Positions 32,624 to 42,800 of a DNA stretch of 43,911 nt are shown here, piece after piece. The DNA comes from a virus. The position numbers and the translations under genes are program-made. The notes below the pieces were generated by a model that did not search any database, had not been told where the DNA came from, and saw nothing but the letters and a program-made list of their open reading frames with translations. Where the stretch lies: positions 1 to 43,911 of the IMG/VR virus record IMGVR_UViG_3300029985_000005; one strand, written 5' to 3'. How positions within the stretch are numbered: position 1 is the first letter of the stretch; each line of letters begins with the position of its first letter.

Positions 32624-33922
32624 TTATTTACTCCTTTTCAAATACGCGTCAACACCTGACGATGCAATTTTCTCATCAGTTGCGTGCAACGGAACTACTT
32701 TAGCGTTAGTTGCTGCGACTAAATACCCTTCAAGCATTGCAGACTCTTGGCCTTTTTTGCAATTTAATCCTAATTTTCGAATCCCATACTTAGCTACTTC
32801 GCTATATGTCAAATCCGCGTGATCAAACGTTCCGATATGCCGCGACAAACGATCAGCTAAATTATTTCGTAATGAGATTTCGCGAAGCAAACTTTTAGTG
32901 TCCATGCCGCGACCTTTCTTATCTTCTTGTGACATTTCTTCTTCACGAGAAGTGTCTTCATCGCCCTCAATATTTGCTTTAGTCACAAAATCTTTTCGGC
33001 TATTACTTTCTTCTGCATCACCTTCGTGTGCGGCTTTCTCTGAAAGCTCTTCGTTCTCATCGTCTTTTGCACTCATCATGCCTTCGACTTTTTTAGCAAG
33101 TTCCTTAACCATGTTCACGCATTCAGAAAGAGACATTTCCTCGTCTTGAATTTCTTCTTGCTTATCTAAATCTTTTTCGTACTCTTTATCTGCCATGTTC
33201 TTAAGCTCCTTTGAATCTAGCGTAAATTTAAAATGATCCAGTACTGCAACATCTTTCCCCGAACGTCCCTCTGGAACTGACGCTAAGTGATTTCCACGAA
33301 TTTCTTTTTGTATAGCATCGTATCTTTCGCCATTGTACACCCCTGGTCGTAATTCATACAAGCACCTATAGCCGATAGATAGCTCTTTTTTTTCACTGTC
33401 TATCAGTTTCGCTAATTTTTCTGAAAATACTTTTAGGTTCGCTTTTAAATATCCGTCTTCAAAATACACGTCTTGTCCGATCACACCATGTATACCTTTT
33501 TTCTCAGCGGGCATTAATCCGTCTGATTCTTTGCCCAGCATTTCGTGTTCGTCAGTCCACGGAACTAATTTAAATGAGTCAATCGTTTCAGGGTTTGATA
33601 ATTCGCTTTCGGGACGATATACGTTGTAAATTTTATCGGGATCAAGAGAAGGATCAATTTGATGCCCCATATACGGAAATACGCCGACTTTACTAATAGG
33701 ATTTCCTTGTATTTCAATCCAACCGTTTATATCTTCTTCGCGTGCGCTCATGGTATTTTCTCGATCATATATTTTAAAAGTTTTACCGTTATCACCGTCT
33801 TTAGATTCGCGTTGCTCTGAATACGCTATTGCAGCGGCTTGTTTTTCTGAATAACCGCTTCTAACAAGCTCAGCGATATTGTCCGAGCGTGTCTTGTCAC
33901 TTTTCCCTTTTTTAAGCGGCAT
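32624..33922 (-). CDS. prohead protease (DUF2213) fused to scaffold-like region
   Basis: 432 residues. An N-terminal small domain [24 protein letters not shown] (about 14-37) is a widespread phage add-on. The DUF2213 protease domain follows, with ...WTDEHEML (His126), [13 protein letters not shown] (Ser182) and [12 protein letters not shown]. Residues about 235-345 are highly charged and acidic, scaffold-like, and the C-terminus is helical. Catalytic assignment by analogy with S78-type proteases. An internal ATG near residue 263 (MSLSECVN) could yield a separate scaffold. Confidence 0.83.
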   Translation of the reverse strand: MPLKKGKSDKTRSDNIAELVRSGYSEKQAAAIAYSEQRESKDGDNGKTFKIYDRENTMSAREEDINGWIEIQGNPISKVGVFPYMGHQIDPSLDPDKIYNVYRPESELSNPETIDSFKLVPWTDEHEMLGKESDGLMPAEKKGIHGVIGQDVYFEDGYLKANLKVFSEKLAKLIDSEKKELSIGYRCLYELRPGVYNGERYDAIQKEIRGNHLASVPEGRSGKDVAVLDHFKFTLDSKELKNMADKEYEKDLDKQEEIQDEEMSLSECVNMVKELAKKVEGMMSAKDDENEELSEKAAHEGDAEESNSRKDFVTKANIEGDEDTSREEEMSQEDKKGRGMDTKSLLREISLRNNLADRLSRHIGTFDHADLTYSEVAKYGIRKLGLNCKKGQESAMLEGYLVAATNAKVVPLHATDEKIASSGVDAYLKRSK

Positions 33923-33926
33923 ATCT

Positions 33927-35768
33927 TTACTCCGTAAAATCTAAAACTGGCCGTAGAGTGCACCTACAATTCTTGCTTATTATTTCTGTAGATGCTACGT
34001 TGTACCATCCGTTATTACTTTCAAGAGTATAAACATGTCCCGAAAATTCACTGATGATTTTCTTATCTACGCGAAAAAATGTTTGAATGGGGGAATGACA
34101 ATACGCACTTTCTGCGATAACACGCGTACAAGCCCCAATCATCTCGCAAGAGCACTTAAGCACCGATTTAATTATGTCTGCCCCGCAACCCAAAAGCAAC
34201 GAGTGATTAATTCCTTCTCCCAGGATATTTGCGATAGTTATAGTCGCGGGACAAGCTGCCAAAAGTTGGCGAAAGATTGGGATACTAGCAGACAAGTTAT
34301 TTACCGTATTTTGAGCGAAAACGGTATTCTTCTCAGAAATGCAAGTAAAGCAAATATCATTCGTATGTCGAAGCTCACTGCTGATCAACGGATCGCTTTG
34401 TCTAAATCTGCACGTGCAGCTAGACTCGAAAATCTCGGGATCAAAGCTAAAACCGCTCGGATATCGTACGACATTGGTCAAGGCGAAAACCAGATTTTCG
34501 AGCTGTTGAATACCAGTGGTTTCGAACCTGTTCGACAAACTACCTGCGGGGACTATTCTATCGACATTGTCTTCGGGAATGTCGCCGTGGAAGTTAAATT
34601 TAGCCGAAAGTTCAACACTTCTTACCCCTTCGATAGAATCAAATATCTCATTAAAAGTGGGTATATTGTTTGTTTCTTTGTTTTCAATTCTATTGATGTT
34701 TTCAAATTTGCTGCTAACGAGATAATCACCTTCCTTAATTTCATCCGCTCTCAACCACCCTCGCTGCGTGAGTATTGGGTGATTAATTGTAGAAGTGAAA
34801 CTCCTGATGCCGCCTATATAGAAAGTAATAATTTTTCCGACATGCTTATACCGCCACACATTAGCACAACCGTTAGCAAGCGATACTTGAGTTGATCCGG
34901 TAAAACAATTTATCGGATGCCCCGGAATTCCACGATCTGCTTCCGGCACACCTAATTTTGCTTGCTCTTCTTCTAAATTTGCAAAACTAAAAATCTCGCC
35001 ATTTATTTTCTTGTGCGATTCGCGCGGGAACTGTCCACCCCCGCTGTGTATCCATTCAAATTTTTTAAAACCCGCGTTTATCATTCGGATTTTATTCACA
35101 GTATTATACGCTTTTCGTGTTTGATCAAGCGCCATTAGTTTTGCACGATTTAAACTTATCTCGCTATACTTGCTAAGATCCTCTGTGAGTGACTTGACGC
35201 CTTCGCCGGTCGTAATCGATCTCATTACCGATCCAGTGATATCATTGAAATATTTTTGCGGAAGTGATTCTATTAGTGCTACGTTCTCAGCAATTCCCGC
35301 TTTTACAATATCTTCCATGCCTTCCGGCACTGCGCCCGTATTTATAGATAAGCCGCCGCTCAATTCTTTTAAACTCATGTGCAAATTAGATTTACTTAAC
35401 TTAACAGTATTCGATAGCATCGATTGAGCTAAAGGTTTAGCTTTCAATGAGAATAGTTTTGAGAATTTTTCAGTTAAATAATTCGTTAGTATCTTTGCCC
35501 GACTTGCTAAACTCGCATCTTGTGCCATTTTCTTTTGTTTCATAAAAAATTCTTTTGATAAATCACTTTTAAACAGATTAGTAATCTCATGTTTTGTTTC
35601 AAGAACCATCTGACGAACTAATTTTAAAATAGCCGCTTTATACTTCATTTGCAGTGAAGCATTATACTGAAGCGTATGCCCGCGAAGAACAACTGACCTA
35701 TTCGCGACCCACTTTGCTTTCGTTTTCGTTAGTTTCGTTTTCTGCTTCTGTCGTTTCGATGATGTCAT
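33927..35768 (-). CDS. MuF-like minor head protein interrupted by an intein
   Basis: 613-residue precursor. Exteins: residues 1-287 and 601-613 (300 residues after splicing). MuF features: [43 protein letters not shown], then [19 protein letters not shown]. The intein (288-600) splits this last motif. The MuF protein is injected or stabilises the portal region. The start at 35768 overlaps the portal gene by 71 bases with only a weak ribosome-binding site; the next Met is residue 41 (35648), so the true start is uncertain. Confidence 0.88.
   Translation of the reverse strand: MTSSKRQKQKTKLTKTKAKWVANRSVVLRGHTLQYNASLQMKYKAAILKLVRQMVLETKHEITNLFKSDLSKEFFMKQKKMAQDASLASRAKILTNYLTEKFSKLFSLKAKPLAQSMLSNTVKLSKSNLHMSLKELSGGLSINTGAVPEGMEDIVKAGIAENVALIESLPQKYFNDITGSVMRSITTGEGVKSLTEDLSKYSEISLNRAKLMALDQTRKAYNTVNKIRMINAGFKKFEWIHSGGGQFPRESHKKINGEIFSFANLEEEQAKLGVPEADRGIPGHPINCFTGSTQVSLANGCANVWRYKHVGKIITFYIGGIRSFTSTINHPILTQRGWLRADEIKEGDYLVSSKFENINRIENKETNNIPTFNEIFDSIEGVRSVELSAKFNFHGDIPEDNVDRIVPAGSLSNRFETTGIQQLENLVFALTNVVRYPSGFSFDPEIFESSCTCRFRQSDPLISSELRHTNDICFTCISEKNTVFAQNTVNNLSASIPIFRQLLAACPATITIANILGEGINHSLLLGCGADIIKSVLKCSCEMIGACTRVIAESAYCHSPIQTFFRVDKKIISEFSGHVYTLESNNGWYNVASTEIISKNCRCTLRPVLDFTE
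33969..34907 (-). mobile_element. intein in MuF, 313 residues, with antisense nuclease gene
   Basis: Intein residues 288-600 of the precursor. Block [14 protein letters not shown]. Block [15 protein letters not shown] with T-x-x-H, then [10 protein letters not shown]. Block [19 protein letters not shown]-terminal Asn then +1 Cys (ISKN|CRC). The penultimate residue is Lys instead of the usual His. Between blocks B and F there are about 215 residues with no LAGLIDADG, HNH or GIY-YIG motif. Insertion is at the most conserved codons of MuF, typical of homing. The complementary strand encodes the candidate homing endonuclease. Confidence 0.88.
34035..34895 (+). CDS. candidate homing endonuclease, antisense inside the intein
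   Basis: 286 residues, fully contained in the intein on the opposite strand. HTH-like segments: [21 protein letters not shown] (about 22-42) and [20 protein letters not shown] (68-87). The nuclease core is [19 protein letters not shown] then [17 protein letters not shown], giving Glu151, Asp177 and Glu186-x-Lys188 of a PD-(D/E)XK (EDxHD/Vsr-like) fold. The start codon is the complement of the His codon in block F (GHVY) and the stop is the complement of the Ser codon in block A. Codons are exactly opposed. AAGAG lies 7 bases before ATG; no clear promoter. It is the only rightward gene in the late region. Confidence 0.8.
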   Translation: MSRKFTDDFLIYAKKCLNGGMTIRTFCDNTRTSPNHLARALKHRFNYVCPATQKQRVINSFSQDICDSYSRGTSCQKLAKDWDTSRQVIYRILSENGILLRNASKANIIRMSKLTADQRIALSKSARAARLENLGIKAKTARISYDIGQGENQIFELLNTSGFEPVRQTTCGDYSIDIVFGNVAVEVKFSRKFNTSYPFDRIKYLIKSGYIVCFFVFNSIDVFKFAANEIITFLNFIRSQPPSLREYWVINCRSETPDAAYIESNNFSDMLIPPHISTTVSKRYLS

Positions 35769-37209
35769 CTTCGTTCATCCCGGTATAACCACTTTCTGGA
35801 TCGAGTATTAATCGTTGTCTTTCGTCATATCCGTCTATCGCACCCGAATTTGTTAGTATTTGCGCTGTTTCTGCTTTCAATTTATTAAGTTCTGCTAATT
35901 CTTTCGAAGTCATCGCGTCCAAGGGTTTCCACATGATTTCAACTTCAAAGGGCTCAATTCCATATTTCGGCGAAATTTCTGATCTCATCAATATTAAGTG
36001 GTGTCTGTTAACGAATTCGGTTAAATTATTTGCTTGCAAGCTTTCTAACATTTCGTGATAACTTGCCTCTTCATATTCGCCCGTTGAGTTGAACCCTTTG
36101 GGGGTGGTTCCGAGTAATTTCACAGCGGGGACGTTCGCAGCTGCTGCAACGAGTTGATACTGTGTCATAATAACTGCGTCTAATTCTGCAAGAGACGTAT
36201 CAAATTGTTCCATCTTTTCATCTAAGCCTAGCACTTTAACGCCGTAATTATCTCTATAGTATGCCCATTTTTCTAAAGTAGATGCGAGTACGGGTTGATT
36301 CGCGACGAACTGCGAAGTATCGATATTGATGACGTCAGTTCGTTTCGTAAGTGCGAGCATCGGCGCTTCGTTCGCTGTGCGTTCTGCTGCAAATACACGT
36401 TCTGCTATTTTTTGTGGAATTGGGATGCCGCCGTAAATGTACGCCGGTTTTAAAATGTCCGCTACTTCATCTGTTTTAAAGATAACTAAGTGCGTTCTGT
36501 GAATCAATTTACCCGCAACATTCCACCAAGTCGGCTCATAAAAATGGACGCTGGATGGGTCGCCAGCGGACGCCGGATCTAATTGCGGGGAAATCCAGTA
36601 AGGGTCAATCTGTGAAATCCCGCGGTATGAATTAGGCGCTATACCATCAGGATTGAACGGTTTGAAATAATATTCTGGATCGTCGGATTCGACTTTAAAC
36701 ATCGCAATTCGAATGCCGAACACACGTCCTAGTTTTATAAATTCTTTCATGTTGGCGTTGAGGCGATACTTTATATCTAATTTTTTTATTTCATCCAGTA
36801 TTTCGGTATCAACTTCTTTGCCATCATTTACTGTGATATCGAATCCGGCTCGAATAGCATCATCTGCGGGCATCGCGCAACACTTATCAACAAGCCAGTG
36901 CTGAGCGATCATCGCGCACAATTGCCATCCTATAAAAGTCTGATTCGCAAACCACAACATTTGCCCTTGCGGAATTACGTTATTGCCGTAAAAGGGTGCT
37001 TTGACATTTACCTGATTGTCCATAGAAAATGAAGTTTTTGAGAGGGGGTGCACGGAATGCTCTAAATTTCTGTCGAAAGCGATTCTTATTTCTTCGGATT
37101 TATCGCTATAGTTGATAGTGTCGGTCGTAAAAATCGGGCGACGAGGCTCGTGTTTCACTTCAACTTTCGGCTCTACTTTTTTAAATCTTTTAAGAAAATC
37201 CTTCAGCAC
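35698..37209 (-). CDS. portal protein, DUF1073
   Basis: 503 residues. [76 protein letters not shown] are DUF1073-type portal features. The C-terminus is acidic ([19 protein letters not shown]). It overlaps TerL by 20 bases upstream. Forms the dodecameric DNA channel of the capsid. Confidence 0.93.
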   Translation of the reverse strand: MLKDFLKRFKKVEPKVEVKHEPRRPIFTTDTINYSDKSEEIRIAFDRNLEHSVHPLSKTSFSMDNQVNVKAPFYGNNVIPQGQMLWFANQTFIGWQLCAMIAQHWLVDKCCAMPADDAIRAGFDITVNDGKEVDTEILDEIKKLDIKYRLNANMKEFIKLGRVFGIRIAMFKVESDDPEYYFKPFNPDGIAPNSYRGISQIDPYWISPQLDPASAGDPSSVHFYEPTWWNVAGKLIHRTHLVIFKTDEVADILKPAYIYGGIPIPQKIAERVFAAERTANEAPMLALTKRTDVINIDTSQFVANQPVLASTLEKWAYYRDNYGVKVLGLDEKMEQFDTSLAELDAVIMTQYQLVAAAANVPAVKLLGTTPKGFNSTGEYEEASYHEMLESLQANNLTEFVNRHHLILMRSEISPKYGIEPFEVEIMWKPLDAMTSKELAELNKLKAETAQILTNSGAIDGYDERQRLILDPESGYTGMNEDDIIETTEAENETNENESKVGRE

Positions 37210-38812
37210 TAAAAAAACCTCTTAATTTTTTTGTAGGTGAAAAAGCTATCATAACAGCGTCCGCTTTGTTTGGCGACTTAGAACCATCTGGCATTTTATT
37301 TATGACAATCTTGCCGACATTGTCTGTGCTGTACGTAGGTTGCGAGAGCTGCACTATTAAATCACCCAATCCCGGTATAGCGCTAGATATCGATATGATA
37401 TCGTTTTCGTCTATTTCCATTTTTTCATATATAGCACGATACGTATTTTGAAATTTACGCCTCAACGCCCACCACGACTGCGATTTATAATTTTTAAATA
37501 GATCTTCGTTAGTGCGTCCCCTGGCCGTTTCTGGCGAATTTGAAAATTTCTGCTTAAACGGATCTCCTTTTGGGTCGACGACTGCGCCTGAGCCGCGAAA
37601 TGGTTCGAATTTTATTTTATGTTTTCGAGATTCGTTTATCACACGTGCATCGCCCCGAATACCTGCTCCGAGGCCATCCGCGTCATACATCACAGATTCG
37701 TAATCGTGTACTTGCGCTATTTCCATTGCTTTTTCTGTCGTTTTGAACAAATCTCCGTTAACTCCCGACCATTCCTCGACTTGCTCTAGTAAAAAACCAT
37801 AACGTCCTGCAACAGCGTTTTTGTCCCGTCCTTCATCCGCCACGTCGAGTGAAAGTATTCTCACACCGGTTGGTTTTAGCGAGAGTTTCAAATGTGCATC
37901 TACTGCTGCTTGTACCCAATGCGCAGGAATAACAATACCTTCGATCGAGGCGCTATAACTTAAATCTATCTCTTGCGCGATGACCACGGGGTCATCAATT
38001 TCGTAACATTTTTTTCGATACCATTCCTCATCTTTGCGCGGATCATCACGCCAGTGAAATGTGAAAACATTTACTTTACCCCCGAAACGTTTACGCGCGA
38101 ACGGATTATTCATGCCGTGCGGTGTTGATACATCTTGCCGACAATTAGTCGTAGCTGAGAGTGACGCTTCGACAAGTTGAGGACGCGGTAAGAATGCAGA
38201 TTCATCTACAAAATAAAATGAGGTTCTATCGCCTCTTCCAATATTGTCCCCTGCTTCTCCCGTAATAACTGAACCCGTTTCAGGGAAAAATATTCGCATG
38301 TACGGTGCATGTTTTCTTTCATCCCATCCACCTTGAAACTCTTTGGGCAAATGTGAAATGAATTGCCGCACTTTGTAGAATAGAGATTTCGGATCACCTC
38401 GACTATCAATGTACTCTTCTTTACGAGATCCGAACCCTACGCTTAAACTATTGTAAAGAAGACACATGACTGCCGATACAGCTACAAATAACCAACTCAG
38501 ACCCATCTCTCTCGATTTTTCAGTAAGTCCCGGTTCTCTACTTTTCCAACGCATTAAAAACCAGTTAACCCACTCTTCTTGTCTAGGGAATAATAAAAAC
38601 GGAATAACAGCGGGAAGACCTATTTCAATATTTCGAGGATCGTGCGTAACACCCCAATCTATAATAAATTGCGCGGGATTTTGTTTATAATACGTCTTAT
38701 ACATTGTGGTTAATTGTGGCGTCCTACGAATTTCTTTTAATCTCGCAAGACGCCATCTGAAAACTTTTGAGTAATCCGGTTTTCTAAAATCGAACTCAAA
38801 AGGTATCGGCAT
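37190..38812 (-). CDS. terL: terminase large subunit
   Basis: 540 residues. Variant Walker A in [11 protein letters not shown] (about 97-107), Walker [11 protein letters not shown], coupling motif STTN-like SATTN. The nuclease domain has [18 protein letters not shown] and [10 protein letters not shown] with the acidic metal ligands. Packages DNA with TerS and portal. Unusually, five small or fibre genes separate it from the small subunit gene. Confidence 0.95.
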   Translation of the reverse strand: MPIPFEFDFRKPDYSKVFRWRLARLKEIRRTPQLTTMYKTYYKQNPAQFIIDWGVTHDPRNIEIGLPAVIPFLLFPRQEEWVNWFLMRWKSREPGLTEKSREMGLSWLFVAVSAVMCLLYNSLSVGFGSRKEEYIDSRGDPKSLFYKVRQFISHLPKEFQGGWDERKHAPYMRIFFPETGSVITGEAGDNIGRGDRTSFYFVDESAFLPRPQLVEASLSATTNCRQDVSTPHGMNNPFARKRFGGKVNVFTFHWRDDPRKDEEWYRKKCYEIDDPVVIAQEIDLSYSASIEGIVIPAHWVQAAVDAHLKLSLKPTGVRILSLDVADEGRDKNAVAGRYGFLLEQVEEWSGVNGDLFKTTEKAMEIAQVHDYESVMYDADGLGAGIRGDARVINESRKHKIKFEPFRGSGAVVDPKGDPFKQKFSNSPETARGRTNEDLFKNYKSQSWWALRRKFQNTYRAIYEKMEIDENDIISISSAIPGLGDLIVQLSQPTYSTDNVGKIVINKMPDGSKSPNKADAVMIAFSPTKKLRGFFSAEGFS

Positions 38813-38818
38813 ACTATT

Positions 38819-39199
38819 TTATTTAATCATAAAATTCAGGTCGGCTAAAATCACAGGTTCTATTTCGACTTGATTTTTATCGTTACTTAGACTTTCTTTA
38901 GCTATAGTATTAATGTCTATATTTATTTCTTTGTCGATTATCGTGTTGATATATTCGTAAAATTCATTTTGCTTTTCAACAGGAGCAAGAGATATATCAA
39001 ATTGTCTTGTCTCTTTATTTTCTACGCCGAGTTCTTTCACTAATTTTATTCTGACTTCTTCATATACTTCTAATTCTTTACGCATTTGTATAATTGCTTT
39101 AGATACTTCGTAAGAAACAAGAACAGGCACTTTCATTTGCGACAGTCTCATCAACGATTGAGATCCTGCGATTAAATCTTTCAGCTTTACAGTTATCAT
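38819..39199 (-). CDS. DUF1617-like protein
   Basis: 126 residues from the ATG at 39199 (GGAG upstream; a Met at 39244 lacks a site). LKDLIAGSQSLMRLSQMKVPVLVSYEVSKAIIQMRKELEVYEEVRIKLVKELG and ...IEPVILADLNFM resemble the small DUF1617-type proteins encoded next to phage terminase or tail genes. Helical, function unknown. Confidence 0.68.
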   Translation of the reverse strand: MITVKLKDLIAGSQSLMRLSQMKVPVLVSYEVSKAIIQMRKELEVYEEVRIKLVKELGVENKETRQFDISLAPVEKQNEFYEYINTIIDKEINIDINTIAKESLSNDKNQVEIEPVILADLNFMIK

Positions 39200-39252
39200 T
39201 TCTTTCTCCAAAAATAATAAAATACGAGTATATATTTTCCACACAGTAAACG

Positions 39253-39498
39253 CTAGCCGTTCAGAGGTGGTATAGCCGGTATACTTTGCAAGCAGGTTTG
39301 GACTGCTGTTTGCACTGTTAATAGAAACGATTGAAAAGCCGCGTAACTATTCGGGTAGAGAGTCGGTAAATTCGGGTTTGCGTATAACGCTTGCCCTTGG
39401 CTCTGCGCTATAACTATCGTTTGTTTTATAAAAGTTAAAGTATTTACAATATTTTGGTATTGGTTTGTAAGTGTTTGCATATCTGAAATTGTAGTCAT
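39253..39498 (-). CDS. small helical protein, unknown function
   Basis: 81 residues, Gln/Thr-rich helices (TLTNQYQNIVNTLTFIKQTIV, YAAFQSFLLTVQTAVQTCL) and a Pro-rich end. No family recognised. Lies downstream of the fibre; possibly a fibre-associated or assembly factor. Confidence 0.6.
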   Translation of the reverse strand: MTTISDMQTLTNQYQNIVNTLTFIKQTIVIAQSQGQALYANPNLPTLYPNSYAAFQSFLLTVQTAVQTCLQSIPAIPPLNG

Positions 39499-39504
39499 TG
39501 TTTT

Positions 39505-39873
39505 TTAAACCTCTGTAATAAACATCGATACTAGATCAACTGGGACGAGGGCATGCATTTCTTCCACGGTTTTACAATTCGAAAAATCTATATCTTTAAA
39601 AGCTCTTAATTTTTTACGATCTTGTAATAACTTATTTTTTAAATCTGAATCACCATCTTCTTCAGCCATTTCAATTTCAGTTGAAATTTTAGATATTTTC
39701 TCATCGATAGCCGAGTTTAATTTATTCTTAAACAAAGTCTGACATTCATCAATTTTATGATAAGCGTGGCTAATCCCGTCGAAATGCACATGGCCGTGAT
39801 ACTCAGGATGTTTTTTATTTAAATCCCAGTATGACTGTAAAAATTCATCTGGTTCTTTCTGTATTATTATCAT
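39505..39873 (-). CDS. hypothetical protein downstream of the tail fibre
   Basis: 122 residues. N-terminus contains PEYHGHVHFDGISHAYHK, a His-rich stretch, followed by a charged helix (KISKISTEIEMAEEDGDSDLKNKLLQDRKKL). ATGA overlap with the fibre gene suggests coupled expression, as for fibre chaperones, but no known chaperone motif is seen. Confidence 0.65.
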   Translation of the reverse strand: MIIIQKEPDEFLQSYWDLNKKHPEYHGHVHFDGISHAYHKIDECQTLFKNKLNSAIDEKISKISTEIEMAEEDGDSDLKNKLLQDRKKLRAFKDIDFSNCKTVEEMHALVPVDLVSMFITEV

Positions 39874-42800
39874 AATCCTAACATCCCGTAGATTGTAAAT
39901 ACCGCGGTGTTAATATTTCCGCTATTAAAAAATACTTTAAAACTATTTATGCCTGCGGTTGCCTGCGTGCAATTCACTAAATATAGAACGCCGCCTTGGG
40001 TGATCGACCCCGAGATTTGAACAGTGCCGTAATTTAAATTTCTAATAAACAAATGTCCCGCAGCGGCTCCCGCATTAGCAAATCCTGCACTCAATATGAT
40101 AGAGGATGTTGAGCTTGAATTGCTCCACGTAGTAGAGCCGCCTCCCGTATTATTACTCGTGACACCGCCTGTATAGCCGCTAGTTAAAAAAGAGCTACCA
40201 AGATTATTAGAAAGTAGGATACCTAACGCATTACCCCCGGAAACAGGCAGTAAATTTTGAAATAAAATTAAAATGGTATTAAATTGAGTAATGGGCAACG
40301 CAGTTGACTGCGTAAAGGTGATTGAAGCTACTGTACCACCCGTTACTGACACCGTTTCTAAAAAAGATAAACCCGCAGTCCCAAGCCATGCAGATCCGTT
40401 ATAAAAATAGGGCAAACCCCATAAGCTATTAAAAACTTCTAATCCGGTAGGGGGACTGCTTATATTAGTATAGGGGGCACTATTTAACGGCATTAAAAAC
40501 CCAGCATTGTTACCGCTTGAAAATAGCGAAAGTACCGCACTGTTCACAAAGGATGTGGAACCAATCGCAACGACATTGCCTGTGCCTCCTTCGCCCTGCA
40601 AAATCAACGGACGACCAACAACGCCATTTTCTACCGCTTGAATCCATGCGTAATTCATCGCAGACGCAGAATAATTGACACCCATAGCTAAGCGCGGAAT
40701 ACCAGGAGCACTTGTCGTAGTACCGCTTAGAAGAATAGACCCGATTTCCCCGCTTGGTACAGATGACGCATCAAACACATGGAATTTAGCCGAAGGAGCA
40801 CTTAGACCGACACCAAATTTACCTGATACCGCGCCTCCGTTGGCCGATGTAACAGTTCCGCTTGCAAAACCGACTTGAAAATTTCCAGGTACAGAAAGAC
40901 TTGTCGCAGGTGAGGGATCACCTATACCCACGTTGCCGCTTGTATTTAAAGTTATTCCTGTTAAAAAACTTATAGCGCTTCCAGCCGTTGTAGATGAATA
41001 ATCTATCTCAAAAAGATTAGACGTTTTTGCAAATCTAAAATTACCATTCGAAGAATTGCTTATGATACTCGTGCCGTTATAATAACAATCCCAAAACATC
41101 TCGAGATTGTCCCGGCCAAAAACTTCAAATATTAGATACGCATTTGAACCTGTTCCGCCTACTGAAAATCCAGTGCTATTAATATTTCCATTCACATCTA
41201 AGAAAGAATTCGCATCAGGTAAACCCGTGTTAATACCTAAAACACCCGGGATATAAACGCCTGCTGTATATCCTATTGTGATTTTTTTAGGAGTTCCTAA
41301 ATCTGTCGAAATGTAATCTATGATCCCCGAATTCGGTTGTATCCTTATCATTCCGTTGGTGCTACTGCTTCCGGTTTGAGTAGAATCTACAATCGCTAAT
41401 TGACGATTACCGGTAGCGTTGTGCGCCATCATTAACGCAATACCATCTGTCGAAGAATTCGCATCCATCGAATTGCCGGACAATACTATATTTGCGTAAC
41501 GTGCGGTTTGTACGCCGACGTTTAAAGAATAATTCGGCGTGGGTTTAGCAGTCGTTGCGATGTCGACACCGCCTTGTTGAAAATAAGCGGTATAACGAGT
41601 GGTACCCGCCGTTTGAATCGAGCAATATAGACCGTACGAAGTGGTTATACTTCCAGATCCGGCGAGTGATCCGGAATCTATCCAATGACCGTACGCTGTT
41701 GTATATGTTTGTCCGCTCGGAGGCGAAAGACGAATAGCAGTGTATTGCCCCGCAACATACGTAACGGAATTGCAATTAAAAATAGGTTCTACATCAAGTC
41801 CGAGTGCGATGGTTCCTGCCGCGCTACTAATCGTCGAAATTACTTGTAATCCAATGTAGGTAAGTATTGAACTACCACCGACTAACAGGCTATTCGTTAT
41901 ATAAACATTCGCAGGGAGACTTACCGTAGCAACGCCCGAAGTCGTCGAAACCGATACTTGATTTGCAGTACCTGAAACTGCCGTTATGCCGCCAATCGTA
42001 CCAGTATTTGAAATCGTAAATGCGCCCGTTGAAGGGTTGAACGATACACCTATTCCCGTCCCCGCGCCTATTGACCCTTTGATTAGATTTGTCGATGAAG
42101 TTTGACCGACGAGTATCTGCCCGTCTGTGTATGTGCTAAATCCCGTTCCGCCGATAGACGAGACGAGGGGTATCGCAGTCCACGTCATCGGCGCGGCTGA
42201 TCCACCACCTGAAGCTAGTAAATATCCGGCTACCCCCGCCGTTACCGGTAAATTAAAATTATAAGTGCCTGCTGTCGCTTGCGGAAGTATCGATATCAAA
42301 CCGCTTGACGAACCGCCTAATTCTAATCCTGCGAACTGGGGCGACGAAGTAGTCGCAATATCTTGTATCGTGTTAATCGCCGCTGCTGTAAATTTTAGAT
42401 TTGTTGTGTTGATCACAGCAGATAAAACATTACCTGTGATTCCGATTCCGTTCCCGGCCATGAAATAATTTGCGCGTGTGAATAGGATTGGGGAAGTTCC
42501 GACAACTATCGTACCGGTTGTCGTCTGATACCACATCGTGCCTGCATTGAGTGTACCCGACTCTATGATCGTGTATGTTCCTGCAGCCATTTCTGCGCTG
42601 GTGTTATAGTCTATCGCGCGTGTCCATACTTCTTGTATTCCCGTCCCGCCGAGGGTAGACACTGTATAGATGCCGTTTTGCAGCTGATTCGCACCTGCTT
42701 GATCTTTCATCAGTACTCGATATCCGAGTACCGTAGTAAAACCATCGATAGTCTGAGAACCTGTCGCTGTAAAAGTGAATGTCGCGCCAACACCGCTCAC

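Noticed and set aside
34035-34895. Treating the rightward frame as a meaningless shadow of the MuF gene
   Set aside because: It has coherent HTH and PD-(D/E)XK motifs, a start and stop placed at the intein's block F and A, and coincides with an intein lacking its own endonuclease. The same pattern is not seen in other antisense frames here.
33969-34907. LAGLIDADG or HNH homing endonuclease within the intein frame
   Set aside because: No such motif is found between blocks B and F on the intein strand; the scattered Cys residues do not form an HNH pattern.
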